A stretch of DNA of 64,000 bases from Pegethrix bostrychoides GSE-TBD4-15B (lineage in GTDB: Bacteria > Cyanobacteriota > Cyanobacteriia > Elainellales > Elainellaceae): contig JAHHHV010000084.1 in NCBI GenBank assembly GCA_019359155.1, positions 1 through 64,000 of the forward strand, given 5' to 3'. This document shows, piece by piece, positions 16,743 to 25,475 of the stretch. The notes under the pieces are model-generated. The model saw only the letters and a list, made by a program, of their open reading frames with translations, did not search any database and was not told the origin of the DNA. The translations under genes were made by a program, and so were the position numbers. Positions within the stretch are counted from its first letter, which is position 1. Every line of letters starts with the position of its first letter.

Positions 16743-17255
16743 CTACCCGGCCAGCGGCACAAATTCTGGCTGGGCAGAGCTGCGGCTCGTAGAAATCGGT
16801 AGGCTAGAAGGCGCGACGACTGCACCCGTGAGCTGGCTGAGCCGTCCCACGAGCGCCATACCCTGAGTGCCAATCACCACAGTTTGACCATGCAGTAAAA
16901 TCTGTGCGTGAGGATTGAGCGCTGGCCGCCATGCCTCGATCTCTGTGCAGTAAGTTTCTAGCGTTGCTGTATCCAGGCAGGTTTTGCCCAGCTTCATCAT
17001 GCCGGGACAGCTCGGCGCAATGATATGAATATGTTCTAGCTGAGAGCAGGTCTTGAGCTTGCTGCTGATCTGCGCGATGCCGTCTTGATGAGCCTCCAAC
17101 ACCAGCAGTTCGGCGGCGGCATCTAGACTATGCACCAGAATCGAGAAATTCTGGATGGCTGCATCAACAATCACCAAAGATTTTGGCAGCTGCACCAGCT
17201 TCAGCGAAGGAGCGTGATACAGGGTGAGCGCGGTCGAGGAAGATAAGCTCTGCAT
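16743..17255 (-). CDS. Standalone DUF4347-like protein
   Basis: 170 aa. The core (SLVIVDAAIQNFSILVHSLD, LEAHQDGIAQISSKL, then IHIIAPSCPGMMKLG, ending with AQILLHGQTV) follows the DUF4347 pattern, a domain normally found at the N-terminus of very large cyanobacterial and proteobacterial adhesins with cadherin, FG-GAP or calcium-binding repeats. Here it stands alone with a short Ser/Pro tail; no repeat-rich downstream ORF exists. The usual 'SHG' of the family reads APSCPG here, so a likely functional residue has changed. It could be a decayed adhesin start or an independent protein. It lies upstream of the dehydrogenase on the same strand (52 nt gap). Confidence 0.65.
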   Translation of the reverse strand: MQSLSSSTALTLYHAPSLKLVQLPKSLVIVDAAIQNFSILVHSLDAAAELLVLEAHQDGIAQISSKLKTCSQLEHIHIIAPSCPGMMKLGKTCLDTATLETYCTEIEAWRPALNPHAQILLHGQTVVIGTQGMALVGRLSQLTGAVVAPSSLPISTSRSSAQPEFVPLAG

Positions 17256-17272
17256 GGCGATAAAGGCTGAGG

Positions 17273-17647
17273 ATGAGTGCTGCTATCTCAGATCTACAGA
17301 CAGTGATGAATGTAGGAACCGATACGGGATACACACTTAGGATGCCCAGAGCCGCTGATCTTATCAACGCCTGCGACCTAGCAAACGATCTAGCCAAGTT
17401 GCCGAATAGCTATTTAAAGCTTGACAAAACGGTATCACGACAGCGCCGAGCCGCCAAGTCCTCTGCCGTACATCTTCTTTGCTTATTGAGACTGCCCACA
17501 AACCGGGAACTGCGTCATCTCAAGGATTTGATGTTCTACGAAAAGTGGCGGTGGGCACAGATTGACCCAGAATATCTGCGGCTAGATCAGCACAGGGAAC
17601 AGTTTAAGCAGAGATTTAAGCAGAGATTTGAGCAGAGATTTGAGTAG
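17273..17647 (+). CDS. Doubtful small ORF
   Basis: 124 aa, divergent from the DUF4347 gene. No SD is evident and no family is recognised. The last 15 residues are three QRF-containing units made by a 12-nt tandem duplication. The middle (LLCLLRLPTNRELRHLKDLM) could be a helix. The region may simply be intergenic; the codon pattern is not convincing. Confidence 0.3.
   Translation: MSAAISDLQTVMNVGTDTGYTLRMPRAADLINACDLANDLAKLPNSYLKLDKTVSRQRRAAKSSAVHLLCLLRLPTNRELRHLKDLMFYEKWRWAQIDPEYLRLDQHREQFKQRFKQRFEQRFE
17610..17645 (+). repeat. 12-nt tandem repeat, 3 copies
   Basis: AGAGATTTAAGC, AGAGATTTGAGC, AGAGATTTGAGT, with a partial fourth unit before them. Located at the end of the doubtful ORF, about 160 nt before glgP. 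Confidence 0.92.
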
Positions 17648-17805
17648 AGATAGGTGAGTTTAGGTCGCGCCCAGTTTCGCGGTTTGTATCAGAGTTGGCT
17701 TTACAGCCAGCGGAATCTGGCGGTTAATCACAACAGCCCCCTATACAGTGCCAAAGCTGTGCCGAGGGAAGCGCTGTTGCTGACCCACCATTTGGAGAGA
17801 AGCCA

Positions 17806-20349
17806 ATGCAGACTGTAGATAATCCTCAAAACCACGACCAGTTCGTTCAAATCGAAGATGACCGCACCGGGCTGGGCATCGAGACGCTGCGCCGCGCCAT
17901 GGCCGACAACCTGCAATATATTCAGGGGCGCTTTCAGCCTGGAGCGACAGCCAACGACCTCTACATGGCGCTAGCCTACACGGTGCGCGACCGGCTTCTG
18001 AGCCGCTGGCTGGCGACACAGCAAACCTATTTGAAGCCTGATACCCGGATTGTCTGCTATCTCTCGGCTGAATATTTGGTGGGGCCACATCTGGGCAATA
18101 ACCTGATCAACCTTGGCATCTACGACATTATTCAGCAGGCGGTTGAAGAGTCGGGCTTGAACCTGGAAGAGCTGTTGGAGCAAGAAGAAGAGCCGGGGCT
18201 GGGGAATGGCGGTTTGGGGCGGCTGGCGGCCTGCTTCATGGACTCGCTCTCTAGCCTAGAAGTGCCCGCAGTTGGCTACGGCATCCGCTACGAGTACGGC
18301 ATTTTTGACCAGGTAATCCGCGACGGCTGGCAAGTAGAAATTACCGACAAATGGCTGCGCTACGGCAACCCCTGGGAAATTGCCCGCACCGAAAACGCCA
18401 TGGAAGTCAAGTTTGGCGGCCATACCGAAGCCTATACCGACGTGCAGGGGGTCTATCAAGTGCGCTGGGTGCCGCATATTGTGGTGATGGGCATCCCCTA
18501 CGATACGCCGATCACGGGCTACAAGGTGAACACGGTCAACACGATGCGCCTCTGGAAAGCCGAAGCGCCCGACTCGTTTGATTTTACGGCTTTCAATCAG
18601 GGTGACTACTACGGCGCGGTGGCCAGCAAAGTCACCTCGGAAAATATTACCAAAGTGCTCTACCCCAACGACGAGCAGATTCAGGGGAAAGAGCTGCGGC
18701 TACAGCAGCAGTATTTCTTTGTCTCCTGCTCGCTGCAAGATGTGATTCGGGTGCATCTCAAGGCGGGTAACAGCCTGGATACGCTACATGAAAAGTTTGC
18801 GATCCAGATGAACGATACGCACCCAACCGTGTCGGTGGCTGAGCTGATGCGGCTGCTGCTCGATGAGCATGGGTTAGTTTGGGATCGAGCCTGGGAGATC
18901 ACCCAGAAAACGCTCAGCTATACCAACCATACGCTGCTGCCGGAAGCGCTAGAAAAATGGTCGATTAACCTGTTTGGTTCGCTGCTACCGCGCCATTTGG
19001 AAATCGTCTATGAAATCAACAGTCGGTTTATTAACCAGCTTCGGATCAAGTTTCCGGGTGACGCTGCGCGAATGGCGCGGATGTCGATTATTGACGAAAC
19101 CGGCGAACGCTATGTGCGGATGGCCTATCTGGCCTGCGTTGGCGCTCATGCCATCAACGGCGTGGCCGAGCTGCACAGCAAGCTGTTAGTCCAGACGACG
19201 CTGCATGACTTCTACGAGATGTATCCTGACAAGTTCAAGAACGTCACCAATGGCGTAACGCCGCGTCGCTGGATTGTGCTGAATAACCTGCGGCTGGCTA
19301 AGCTGATTACCAGCAAAATTGGCGAAGGCTGGATTACGCATCTCGATCAGATGCGCCAGATTGAAGCTTACATCGAAGATCCGGGCTTCCGGCATGAGTG
19401 GCGCAATATCAAGCGAGCCATCAAGCAAGATCTGGCTGCAAATCTGCTGAAGCGTACCGGGATTACGATCAATCCGGATACGCTGTTTAATATTCAGTCA
19501 AAACGAATTCACGAATATAAGCGACAGCATTTGAACGTGCTGCATATCATCACGCTCTACAACCGGATCAAGCAAAACCCGGATATTGATATTCAGGCTC
19601 GCACCTTCCTGTTTGGCGGCAAGGCAGCTCCCGGCTACTACATGGCGAAGCTGATAATCAAGCTGATCAATTCGGTGGGCGAAGTCCTCAACGTTGATCC
19701 GGACGTGCGCGATCGCCTTAAGGTGGTCTTCATGCCGGACTACAATGTCACCAACAGCCAGATGGTCTATCCTGCTGCCGATCTCTCTGAGCAAATCTCG
19801 ACGGCAGGACTAGAAGCTTCCGGCACGGGCAACATGAAGTTCTCGATGAACGGGGCGCTGACGATTGGCACGCTGGACGGCGCGAATATCGAAATTCGGC
19901 AGGAGGCAGGAGCCGAAAACTTCTTCCTGTTTGGCCTGACGGCGGAAGAGGTGGCGGCGGTGAAGGCGCAGGGCTACAATCCAGCCTCCTACTACGAGTC
20001 TAACGCCGAGCTGAAGGGCGCCATCGACCTGATCAACAGCGGTCATTTCTCACGCGGCGACACCGAGCTGTTTAAGCCCCTGACCGATAAGCTGATGTAC
20101 CAAGATCCGTTCCTGCTGTTTGCCGACTATCAAGCTTACATCGACTGCCAGGATCGAGTTAGCGCTGCCTACCGCGATCAGGAGCACTGGACAAGGATGT
20201 CGATTCTCAACTCGGCGCGGATGGGCAAGTTCTCCTCCGACCGCTCGATTCGCGACTACTGCCGCGAGATTTGGGCGGCTGAGCCAGTCAACGTGGAAGT
20301 CGAAGCCTATAGTCAGGCCAACGCGATGCTGAAGATTCAGCGCTCGTAG
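17806..20349 (+). CDS. glgP: Glycogen/alpha-glucan phosphorylase
   Basis: 847 aa, full length for the family. The pyridoxal-phosphate site is EASGTGNMKFSMNGALTIGT with the Schiff-base lysine at K678. Other family blocks are EEPGLGNGGLGRLAACFMDS, YGIRYEYGIFDQ, QMNDTHPTVSVAELMR and FNIQSKRIHEYKRQHLNVL. It releases glucose-1-phosphate from glycogen, supplying carbon in the dark or under stress. A GGAGA site precedes the ATG. Monocistronic, with a probable terminator just downstream (20367-20389). No allosteric extension is apparent. Confidence 0.97.
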   Translation: MQTVDNPQNHDQFVQIEDDRTGLGIETLRRAMADNLQYIQGRFQPGATANDLYMALAYTVRDRLLSRWLATQQTYLKPDTRIVCYLSAEYLVGPHLGNNLINLGIYDIIQQAVEESGLNLEELLEQEEEPGLGNGGLGRLAACFMDSLSSLEVPAVGYGIRYEYGIFDQVIRDGWQVEITDKWLRYGNPWEIARTENAMEVKFGGHTEAYTDVQGVYQVRWVPHIVVMGIPYDTPITGYKVNTVNTMRLWKAEAPDSFDFTAFNQGDYYGAVASKVTSENITKVLYPNDEQIQGKELRLQQQYFFVSCSLQDVIRVHLKAGNSLDTLHEKFAIQMNDTHPTVSVAELMRLLLDEHGLVWDRAWEITQKTLSYTNHTLLPEALEKWSINLFGSLLPRHLEIVYEINSRFINQLRIKFPGDAARMARMSIIDETGERYVRMAYLACVGAHAINGVAELHSKLLVQTTLHDFYEMYPDKFKNVTNGVTPRRWIVLNNLRLAKLITSKIGEGWITHLDQMRQIEAYIEDPGFRHEWRNIKRAIKQDLAANLLKRTGITINPDTLFNIQSKRIHEYKRQHLNVLHIITLYNRIKQNPDIDIQARTFLFGGKAAPGYYMAKLIIKLINSVGEVLNVDPDVRDRLKVVFMPDYNVTNSQMVYPAADLSEQISTAGLEASGTGNMKFSMNGALTIGTLDGANIEIRQEAGAENFFLFGLTAEEVAAVKAQGYNPASYYESNAELKGAIDLINSGHFSRGDTELFKPLTDKLMYQDPFLLFADYQAYIDCQDRVSAAYRDQEHWTRMSILNSARMGKFSSDRSIRDYCREIWAAEPVNVEVEAYSQANAMLKIQRS

Positions 20350-20366
20350 GTTGATCAACTTGATGG

Positions 20367-20389
20367 GGGGAGTAGCAGCTCTCCCCTTT
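20367..20389 (+). terminator. Probable glgP terminator
   Basis: GGGGAG (20367-20372) pairs with CTCCCC (20381-20386) over an 8-nt loop, followed by TTT. It lies 18 nt after the glgP stop. The stem is strong but the T-run is short. Confidence 0.55.
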
Positions 20390-20465
20390 CGCAGCTTTAG
20401 CTTATTTGCAGCTCTAGTCTGCGGAATGGTGTATCTTGAACATGTCCGCCTCTTGACGCTATGCT

Positions 20466-20822
20466 ATGCCCCATTCTCCAGACCATGCCGCTAAAGAGCC
20501 GAGTTTCTTAGCCGAGAATCAGTCGGTCGCTTCGATGATCTCTCACCTGCACCGCTACTTTGATAATACGTACTCGCACTACAAAACCGAGAAGAGCGCG
20601 ATGATCAGCAGTCTGCACGGTCAGCTACCGCCGGATGAACAGCAGCAGATGCAGGCGGATCTCCACAAGCTGGAAGCTGAAATTGCGATTTTTGGCGCGT
20701 TGAGCGATGCCCTCTCGGTCGCCGATCGCCTGCTTCACGCCCGCACCGTGATCAACGAACTGGGGCTAAATTGCGAAGTTTATAAACCCCATCCTCAGGC
20801 AGATCACGGGGCAAAGGCATGA
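20466..20822 (+). CDS. Hypothetical helical protein coupled to the phosphatase gene
   Basis: 118 aa. A mostly helical soluble protein: SVASMISHLHRYFDNTYSHY, then QMQADLHKLEAEIAIFGAL and DALSVADRLLHARTVINELG. No family recognised. It overlaps the following phosphatase start by four bases (ATGA, 20819-20822), so the two are translationally coupled and may act together. Confidence 0.65.
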   Translation: MPHSPDHAAKEPSFLAENQSVASMISHLHRYFDNTYSHYKTEKSAMISSLHGQLPPDEQQQMQADLHKLEAEIAIFGALSDALSVADRLLHARTVINELGLNCEVYKPHPQADHGAKA

Positions 20823-21457
20823 GCCTAAAAATCTACTTCCTGCGTCACGGCGAAACCCCCTACAGCCAGTTGGGCAGCTATTGCGGCATCACTGACCCTG
20901 ACCTGACTCCAGAAGGCCAAGCCATGGCGCAGGCATTTGGCGAAGCGCACCAAGCTTTACCCTGGGAGGCCATCTATTGCAGCCCGATGAAGCGCACTAT
21001 TGCTACGGCTCGTCCACTCTGCACAGCCATCGGCCTAGAGATGCAGCTCCGCGACGGGCTAAAAGAAATTAACTACGGCGAATGGGAAGATAAAACGCAG
21101 GCTGAAGTCAAAGCGGCCTATGCAGATGACTACATGCACTGGCTGACTGAACCCGCCTGGAATCCCCCCACAGGCGGCGAAACTGCCGTGCAAATTGCCA
21201 GCCGCGCCTCGTTGGTGATCACCGAAATTGAACAGAAATATCCCAGCGGCAATGTGTTGGTGGTGTCGCATAAAGCCACCATTCGAGTCGTGCTCTGTAG
21301 CCTGCTAGGGATTGATTTGGGACGCTATCGGGACAGAATTGATATGCCTGCGGCTTCAATTAGTGTCGTTAAGTTTGATCTGCATGGCCCAATGCTGCAA
21401 TCGCTAGGCGACCGTTCCTATATGGGTGACGCGCTGCGGAATCGTCCAGGGACTTAG
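20819..21457 (+). CDS. Histidine phosphatase family protein (phosphoglycerate-mutase-like)
   Basis: 212 aa. The RHGE motif at residues 9-12 (FLRHGETPYS) carries the phospho-accepting His10. The second half of the active site is VVSHKATIRVVLCSLLG near 157-173, and SPMKRTIATARPL and LKEINYGEWEDKT are typical of the family. It could be a phosphoserine/sugar-phosphate phosphatase or a cobalamin-type alpha-ribazole phosphatase; the true phosphoglycerate mutase activity is less likely because members of this branch are mostly phosphatases. Coupled to the upstream 118-aa gene. Confidence 0.88.
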   Translation: MSLKIYFLRHGETPYSQLGSYCGITDPDLTPEGQAMAQAFGEAHQALPWEAIYCSPMKRTIATARPLCTAIGLEMQLRDGLKEINYGEWEDKTQAEVKAAYADDYMHWLTEPAWNPPTGGETAVQIASRASLVITEIEQKYPSGNVLVVSHKATIRVVLCSLLGIDLGRYRDRIDMPAASISVVKFDLHGPMLQSLGDRSYMGDALRNRPGT

Positions 21458-21467
21458 AAGGCTCCAT

Positions 21468-21507
21468 AGATCTCAGCTCAAGATCTCAGCTCAAGATCTC
21501 CAGCTCA
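21468..21507 (+). repeat. 13-14-nt tandem repeat, 3 copies
   Basis: AGATCTCAGCTCA (21468-21480), the same again (21481-21493), then AGATCTCCAGCTCA (21494-21507). Intergenic, 10 nt after the phosphatase stop and between two convergent genes. Confidence 0.93.
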
Positions 21508-21569
21508 AGGGGCTAGAGATCTGCTGGGTTACCTTTGATGATGTCGCTGGGCTGAGAGCGCTAGCGAGG

Positions 21570-22736
21570 CTATGGACAGGGGCGGTTACCTTGACCAAAC
21601 GGCATCAAGCCCCCTCCTGGCCGATCTGCAAATCCCGGCATTGGGTTGGGCATTCCACCCGGCATCTCTCCGGGTGAGCCACTGGGGGAAGCGCTGCTGA
21701 TTCGCCCCGGAAAACCGCTCCCCTGCATCGAGCCAGATCCCGGTATCGGTATGCCAGTGGTCAAATCGGCCAGATTGCGCTCGACTAGCGCCGTGGATAT
21801 TGCCACAGTCGTTGCATCTCCAGGCAGCTGTGGATTTACCGCTGTATTAATGCCAACCACCTCACCCTGCTGATTTAGCAATGGCCCTCCAGAATTACCA
21901 GGATGTACCTCAGCGCTAGTGAGAATGATCCCGTCTGGCGTGAGCTGCCGCAGGACACCGCGCGTCACCACCTCTGGCCGCGCATAGGGAGAGCCAATTG
22001 CCCAGACAGTTTCTCCCTGCTGCGGCTGAGCGCTGGCCATTTTGGCAATAGGCAGGTTGCTGGCTCCGTTGATTTGCACCAGCGCTAAATCACGGAAGAT
22101 ATTGCCTTCCCCAGCTCCCGGATGGATCACGGTAGCTGGCAGCTCTTGGGCATCCGAGAGCCGCACCCGCCAAGTGCCGTTGCCGCCATTTCTCACCACG
22201 TGACTGTTGGTGAGAATCAGGCCATCCGGCGACAGGATAATCCCAGAACCCACAGCCCCTCGGCCTTGCAGCATCACCACCGAACGGTTGGCATCGGCAA
22301 TGGGCTGAGGCAGATCGGGCGAGAGGTCTGGATCCCGCTGAGGCTGTATCAACCGCCCTGCAAAAGCCGGAATCCGACTGAGGGGATTGAGCAAGCCAGA
22401 CTGAGGCGGCTCGACTTGATGGGGCTGACCGTTTGACTGGCCGTAGGAATGAGAGGGATCAGGGTATGGATTGGAACCAGCCAACGAGCGGTCAGCCTGG
22501 TCAAATTGCCCCATTGATTCAGGCTGCTGAGCATTGTAGAGCGCAGGGTTGCGTTGAGCAGAACCTACGAGCTTGCCGCCCAGCGTTAGCAGCGCCACCA
22601 GCGCCACCCAGCGCAACAGGATGGGAGACAACATGGGAGACAACGGGCGATGAGCGCGCGATCGGCTATGCTTAACCAGCTTGCGGGCAGGACGGCGGCG
22701 AGCCGCAGCAGGATTGGGAGTTCGGGTTTGAACCAT
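21570..22736 (-). CDS. HtrA-like trypsin-type serine protease without a PDZ domain
   Basis: 388 aa. A basic N-terminus and one hydrophobic helix (LSPILLRWVALVALLTLGGK, about 38-57) anchor it or form a signal. A Gln/Pro-rich linker follows, then the trypsin fold from about 145: LTNSHVV (His), FRDLALVQI (Asp), EVHPGNSGGPLLN (Ser), the full catalytic triad. The tail after 345 is Gly/Pro/Met-rich (PSGSPGEMPGGMPNPMPG) with no PDZ domain, unlike DegP/DegQ. It likely degrades or senses damaged proteins in the periplasm or at a membrane. Convergent with the phosphatase gene. Confidence 0.88.
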   Translation of the reverse strand: MVQTRTPNPAAARRRPARKLVKHSRSRAHRPLSPMLSPILLRWVALVALLTLGGKLVGSAQRNPALYNAQQPESMGQFDQADRSLAGSNPYPDPSHSYGQSNGQPHQVEPPQSGLLNPLSRIPAFAGRLIQPQRDPDLSPDLPQPIADANRSVVMLQGRGAVGSGIILSPDGLILTNSHVVRNGGNGTWRVRLSDAQELPATVIHPGAGEGNIFRDLALVQINGASNLPIAKMASAQPQQGETVWAIGSPYARPEVVTRGVLRQLTPDGIILTSAEVHPGNSGGPLLNQQGEVVGINTAVNPQLPGDATTVAISTALVERNLADLTTGIPIPGSGSMQGSGFPGRISSASPSGSPGEMPGGMPNPMPGFADRPGGGLMPFGQGNRPCP

Positions 22737-23182
22737 AAGAGCACACTCTCTGCAAGGGGCTAGATTTTGGATTGGGCAGGGCGGACATCACCTGTCTCGG
22801 CAGCTGTCTTGGCTATGTTCTGACTTGGCTATGTTCCGAAGCAGGCTGCATGTTGCAGCAGGGGCTAGATTGCAAGGCAGGCTGCACCGCAAAGCCGATT
22901 GCTGTCATTGTAGAACAAATGTACTAATTTGCAAAGAGAATGCGAGATTTTCGAGATTTAGCGCCTGTAGAGATAGCGCTTTGCGTCAGGCTCATCCTCA
23001 GCAGGCTAAGTCTATACAGGCGGTTTCGGCCTCTAGGATCTACCCCATCTGATATACAAAACCATTCCAAGAAGCCTGTACCGTCATACGTAAAGCATTG
23101 ACTGAACTTTGACTGAACTTGACTGCTTGACTAAAAGATTGATCCATTCAGACCGACCTCACAAGCAACTTAGGCAGAAACT
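22737..23182. other. Divergent intergenic region (protease / SLH gene)
   Basis: 446 nt with no credible gene. It holds the promoters of the divergent protease and SLH genes. A perfect 11-nt direct duplication TTGACTGAACT lies at 23098-23119; each copy contains a -35-like TTGACT, so duplicated promoter elements are possible. No clear -10 follows at the right distance. Confidence 0.4.
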
Positions 23183-24103
23183 ATGAATACTCAACTTTGG
23201 CACGGCTCAATTGCCCGCAATACTGCAATCACGCTCAGCCTGGTAGCGGGTGTTGTCTCATCCACCGTCATGCTCCAAGCCCCCGTCTTAGCGCAAGATG
23301 CCAGCTTTCCCGACACGCAAGACTACTGGGGGCAGCCTTTCATCGCAGCCCTTGCAGAACGCGATATTGTCACGGGCTATCTGGACAACACCTATCGCCC
23401 TGAGCAAACTGTGAATCGCGACGAGTTTGCGGCCATTCTTCAAAAAGCGTTTTCACAGCCTTCAGAGCGTCAGATTAGCAGCGGTAGCGCCTACACAGAT
23501 ATTCCAGAAGGCTACTGGGCTGCATCTGCAATTGAATCAGCCTATGAGATGGGATTTATGAAGGGCTATCCAGAAGGCGACTTTCGTCCCAATCAGCCCG
23601 TCACGAAAGTAGAGGCATTGGCTTCACTAGCTCAAAACCTGAATTTGTCGCCGGTCAGATCTGAAGCAGCGCCAGCAGCGCCAGCAGCCTTGTCTCAGCA
23701 GCCTGCCCCTCAAAGACGAGCCAAAAGACCGCTGATGTTTCCGCTAGCCATGACCACCTTGATGCAGCCGCTGGTCAAGCCGCCTGTGCGATCTGCGCCG
23801 GTTGCCAACTCTGCCGCTAGCGCTCAGTCCGCCAGCAGTTCAGCACAGCAATCTATCCCAATAGATTTGAGTAACTACTATCAAGATGCGGCTCAAATTC
23901 CGCAGTATGCAGTTGGCAGCGTGGCTGAGACAACAGCAGCTAACATTGTCGTGAACTATCCAGATCCACAGATCTTGAACCCAACTCAGCCCGCTACACG
24001 CGGCGAGATTGCAGCTTTGATTCATCAAGCTCTGGTCTATCAAGGCAAGATGATTCCACTGCCCAGCGATGAAGCGGCCACCCGCTATGTTGTCGGTCGC
24101 TGA
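23183..24103 (+). CDS. Exported S-layer-homology (SLH) domain protein
   Basis: 306 aa. A signal peptide (ITLSLVAGVVSSTVMLQAPV, cut after LAQ) is followed by SLH repeats: FPDTQDYWGQPFIAALAERD... ending NRDEFAAILQKA, then YTDIPEGYWAASAIESAYEM... ending TKVEALASLAQN. A third, incomplete copy is split: its front is replaced by an Ala/Pro/Ser-rich linker (about 165-235) and its end (NPTQPATRGEIAALIHQALV) sits at the C-terminus. SLH domains bind peptidoglycan-linked pyruvylated glycans. Unlike the common cyanobacterial SLH-OprB porins there is no beta-barrel, so this is a wall-bound periplasmic protein of unknown role. Confidence 0.88.
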   Translation: MNTQLWHGSIARNTAITLSLVAGVVSSTVMLQAPVLAQDASFPDTQDYWGQPFIAALAERDIVTGYLDNTYRPEQTVNRDEFAAILQKAFSQPSERQISSGSAYTDIPEGYWAASAIESAYEMGFMKGYPEGDFRPNQPVTKVEALASLAQNLNLSPVRSEAAPAAPAALSQQPAPQRRAKRPLMFPLAMTTLMQPLVKPPVRSAPVANSAASAQSASSSAQQSIPIDLSNYYQDAAQIPQYAVGSVAETTAANIVVNYPDPQILNPTQPATRGEIAALIHQALVYQGKMIPLPSDEAATRYVVGR

Positions 24104-24135
24104 GACAGGTTTAGCGATAGTCCCTCTAGCAATAA

Positions 24136-24164
24136 GTCCCGCGATACGTCCCGCGATACGTCCC
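24136..24164 (+). repeat. 12-nt tandem repeat, 2.4 copies
   Basis: GTCCCGCGATAC twice (24136-24159), then GTCCC. Lies between the SLH gene and the DUF389 gene, 17 nt before the DUF389 start. Confidence 0.9.
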
Positions 24165-24180
24165 GTATTAGGCTCAAACC

Positions 24181-25458
24181 ATGCGACAGCTATTTGTACA
24201 GGTGCCCAAAGGACAGGGCAAAACTGTCTTAGAGGTTGCTCAGTCTTGCGACGGCACCAATTTAGCTCAGATGCCCGCTCAAGGCACTGAGCAGCCGTTA
24301 GATTTAGTGTTGATTCATATCTCTAACGGTCAAGTTGAGCGGCTGCTCGACAAACTGCAAGATCTACCAGAGCTAAGCGTCACGCTGTTGCCCACGGGTG
24401 TCATGGCGCTGCACCCGCCTAGCGATGCCGCCCCGGAGCAGGTGACGAACGTTGAAGAGCGCAGTCCGATTGAGATTTTTCTATCTGGGTTGCAGAGCAC
24501 TGGGTCTTGGAAAGGCTTTCTGAGCTATGCTGCGATCGCCGGAATTATTGTTTGGATCGGTCTTTACACCAACACAAGCTACCTGCTGGTGGCCGCGATG
24601 CTGCTGGCTCCCTTTGCAGGCCCTGCCATGAACACGGCGCTAGCCACGGCCAGAGGCGACCGCAAGCTCTTGGGCAGCAGCATTTTCCGCTATTTCTCCG
24701 CACTGAGCGTGACGATTGCCACCACGGCGCTTTTGAGCTGGGTGCTTCAGCAGCAAAACCCGACGAGCCTGATGATTGATGGCAGCCAGATCTCGTCGGT
24801 CTCGGCTCTGATTCCGCTGGCGGCGGGGGCAGCGGGGGCACTGTCTCTGGTGCAGTCTGAGCGCAGCAGCCTTGTGTCAGGTGCTGCGACAGGAATGCTG
24901 GTTTCTGCATCGCTAGCGCCGCCGGCGGGCTTGGTCGGCATGGGAGCAGCAATTGGCCGCTGGGATTTGGCCACCAACGGTATTTTTCTGCTGCTGTTGC
25001 AGCTGGGTGGCATTAATTTGGCGGCAGCTTTGGTGTTTCGCCTGTTTGGGGGGCTGTCGGTTGTGGGCGCTCGTTACCAGCGCGGGCAGCGTGGGGTATT
25101 TCCAGTGGCGACTGCCCTGAGCGTTGTATTGCTGGCTGGTCTGCTGGTCTGGCAGTTTTCGAGTCCGCCTAACCTATTGCGATCCAGCCGCGCTCAGCGA
25201 GCTAATGCGGAAGTGCAGCAGGTGGTACAGCAGAGTAATCTAGCTGATTTGGTTGAATCAAACGTGAGATTTACCAGAGCTAATATTCCGGGTCAAAACA
25301 GCCTGCTCTCTGTGGTCTACGTGCAGCGGAAAGCGAATCTGGCAGAGTCTTCTGAGCAGATTCGCGCTGAGTTGACGCAGGCGATTCAAGAACGGCTGGT
25401 GCAGCAGGGAAACATCACGCCACTGGTGGATGTCAACGTGCTGGAAGCCCCTGAGTAA
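24181..25458 (+). CDS. DUF389 membrane protein
   Basis: 425 aa. A soluble N-terminal region (1-95, MRQLFVQVPKGQGKTVLEVA) is followed by about six membrane helices with the DUF389 hallmarks: YLLVAAMLLAPFAGPAMNTALATARGD and SASLAPPAGLVGMGAAIG. A C-terminal soluble tail (about 330-425) resembles a small ferredoxin-like fold. DUF389 proteins are of unknown function and are often listed as hydrophobic domain proteins; transport has been suggested but not proved. Its stop lies 17 nt before the ion-channel gene, so the two probably form an operon. Confidence 0.85.
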   Translation: MRQLFVQVPKGQGKTVLEVAQSCDGTNLAQMPAQGTEQPLDLVLIHISNGQVERLLDKLQDLPELSVTLLPTGVMALHPPSDAAPEQVTNVEERSPIEIFLSGLQSTGSWKGFLSYAAIAGIIVWIGLYTNTSYLLVAAMLLAPFAGPAMNTALATARGDRKLLGSSIFRYFSALSVTIATTALLSWVLQQQNPTSLMIDGSQISSVSALIPLAAGAAGALSLVQSERSSLVSGAATGMLVSASLAPPAGLVGMGAAIGRWDLATNGIFLLLLQLGGINLAAALVFRLFGGLSVVGARYQRGQRGVFPVATALSVVLLAGLLVWQFSSPPNLLRSSRAQRANAEVQQVVQQSNLADLVESNVRFTRANIPGQNSLLSVVYVQRKANLAESSEQIRAELTQAIQERLVQQGNITPLVDVNVLEAPE

Positions 25459-25475
25459 AAGCCTGAGATGAGCCT

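Noticed and set aside
22825-23052. 75-aa frame in the protease/SLH intergenic region
   Set aside because: No SD, no homology pattern, Arg/Ala/Cys-biased; probably chance.
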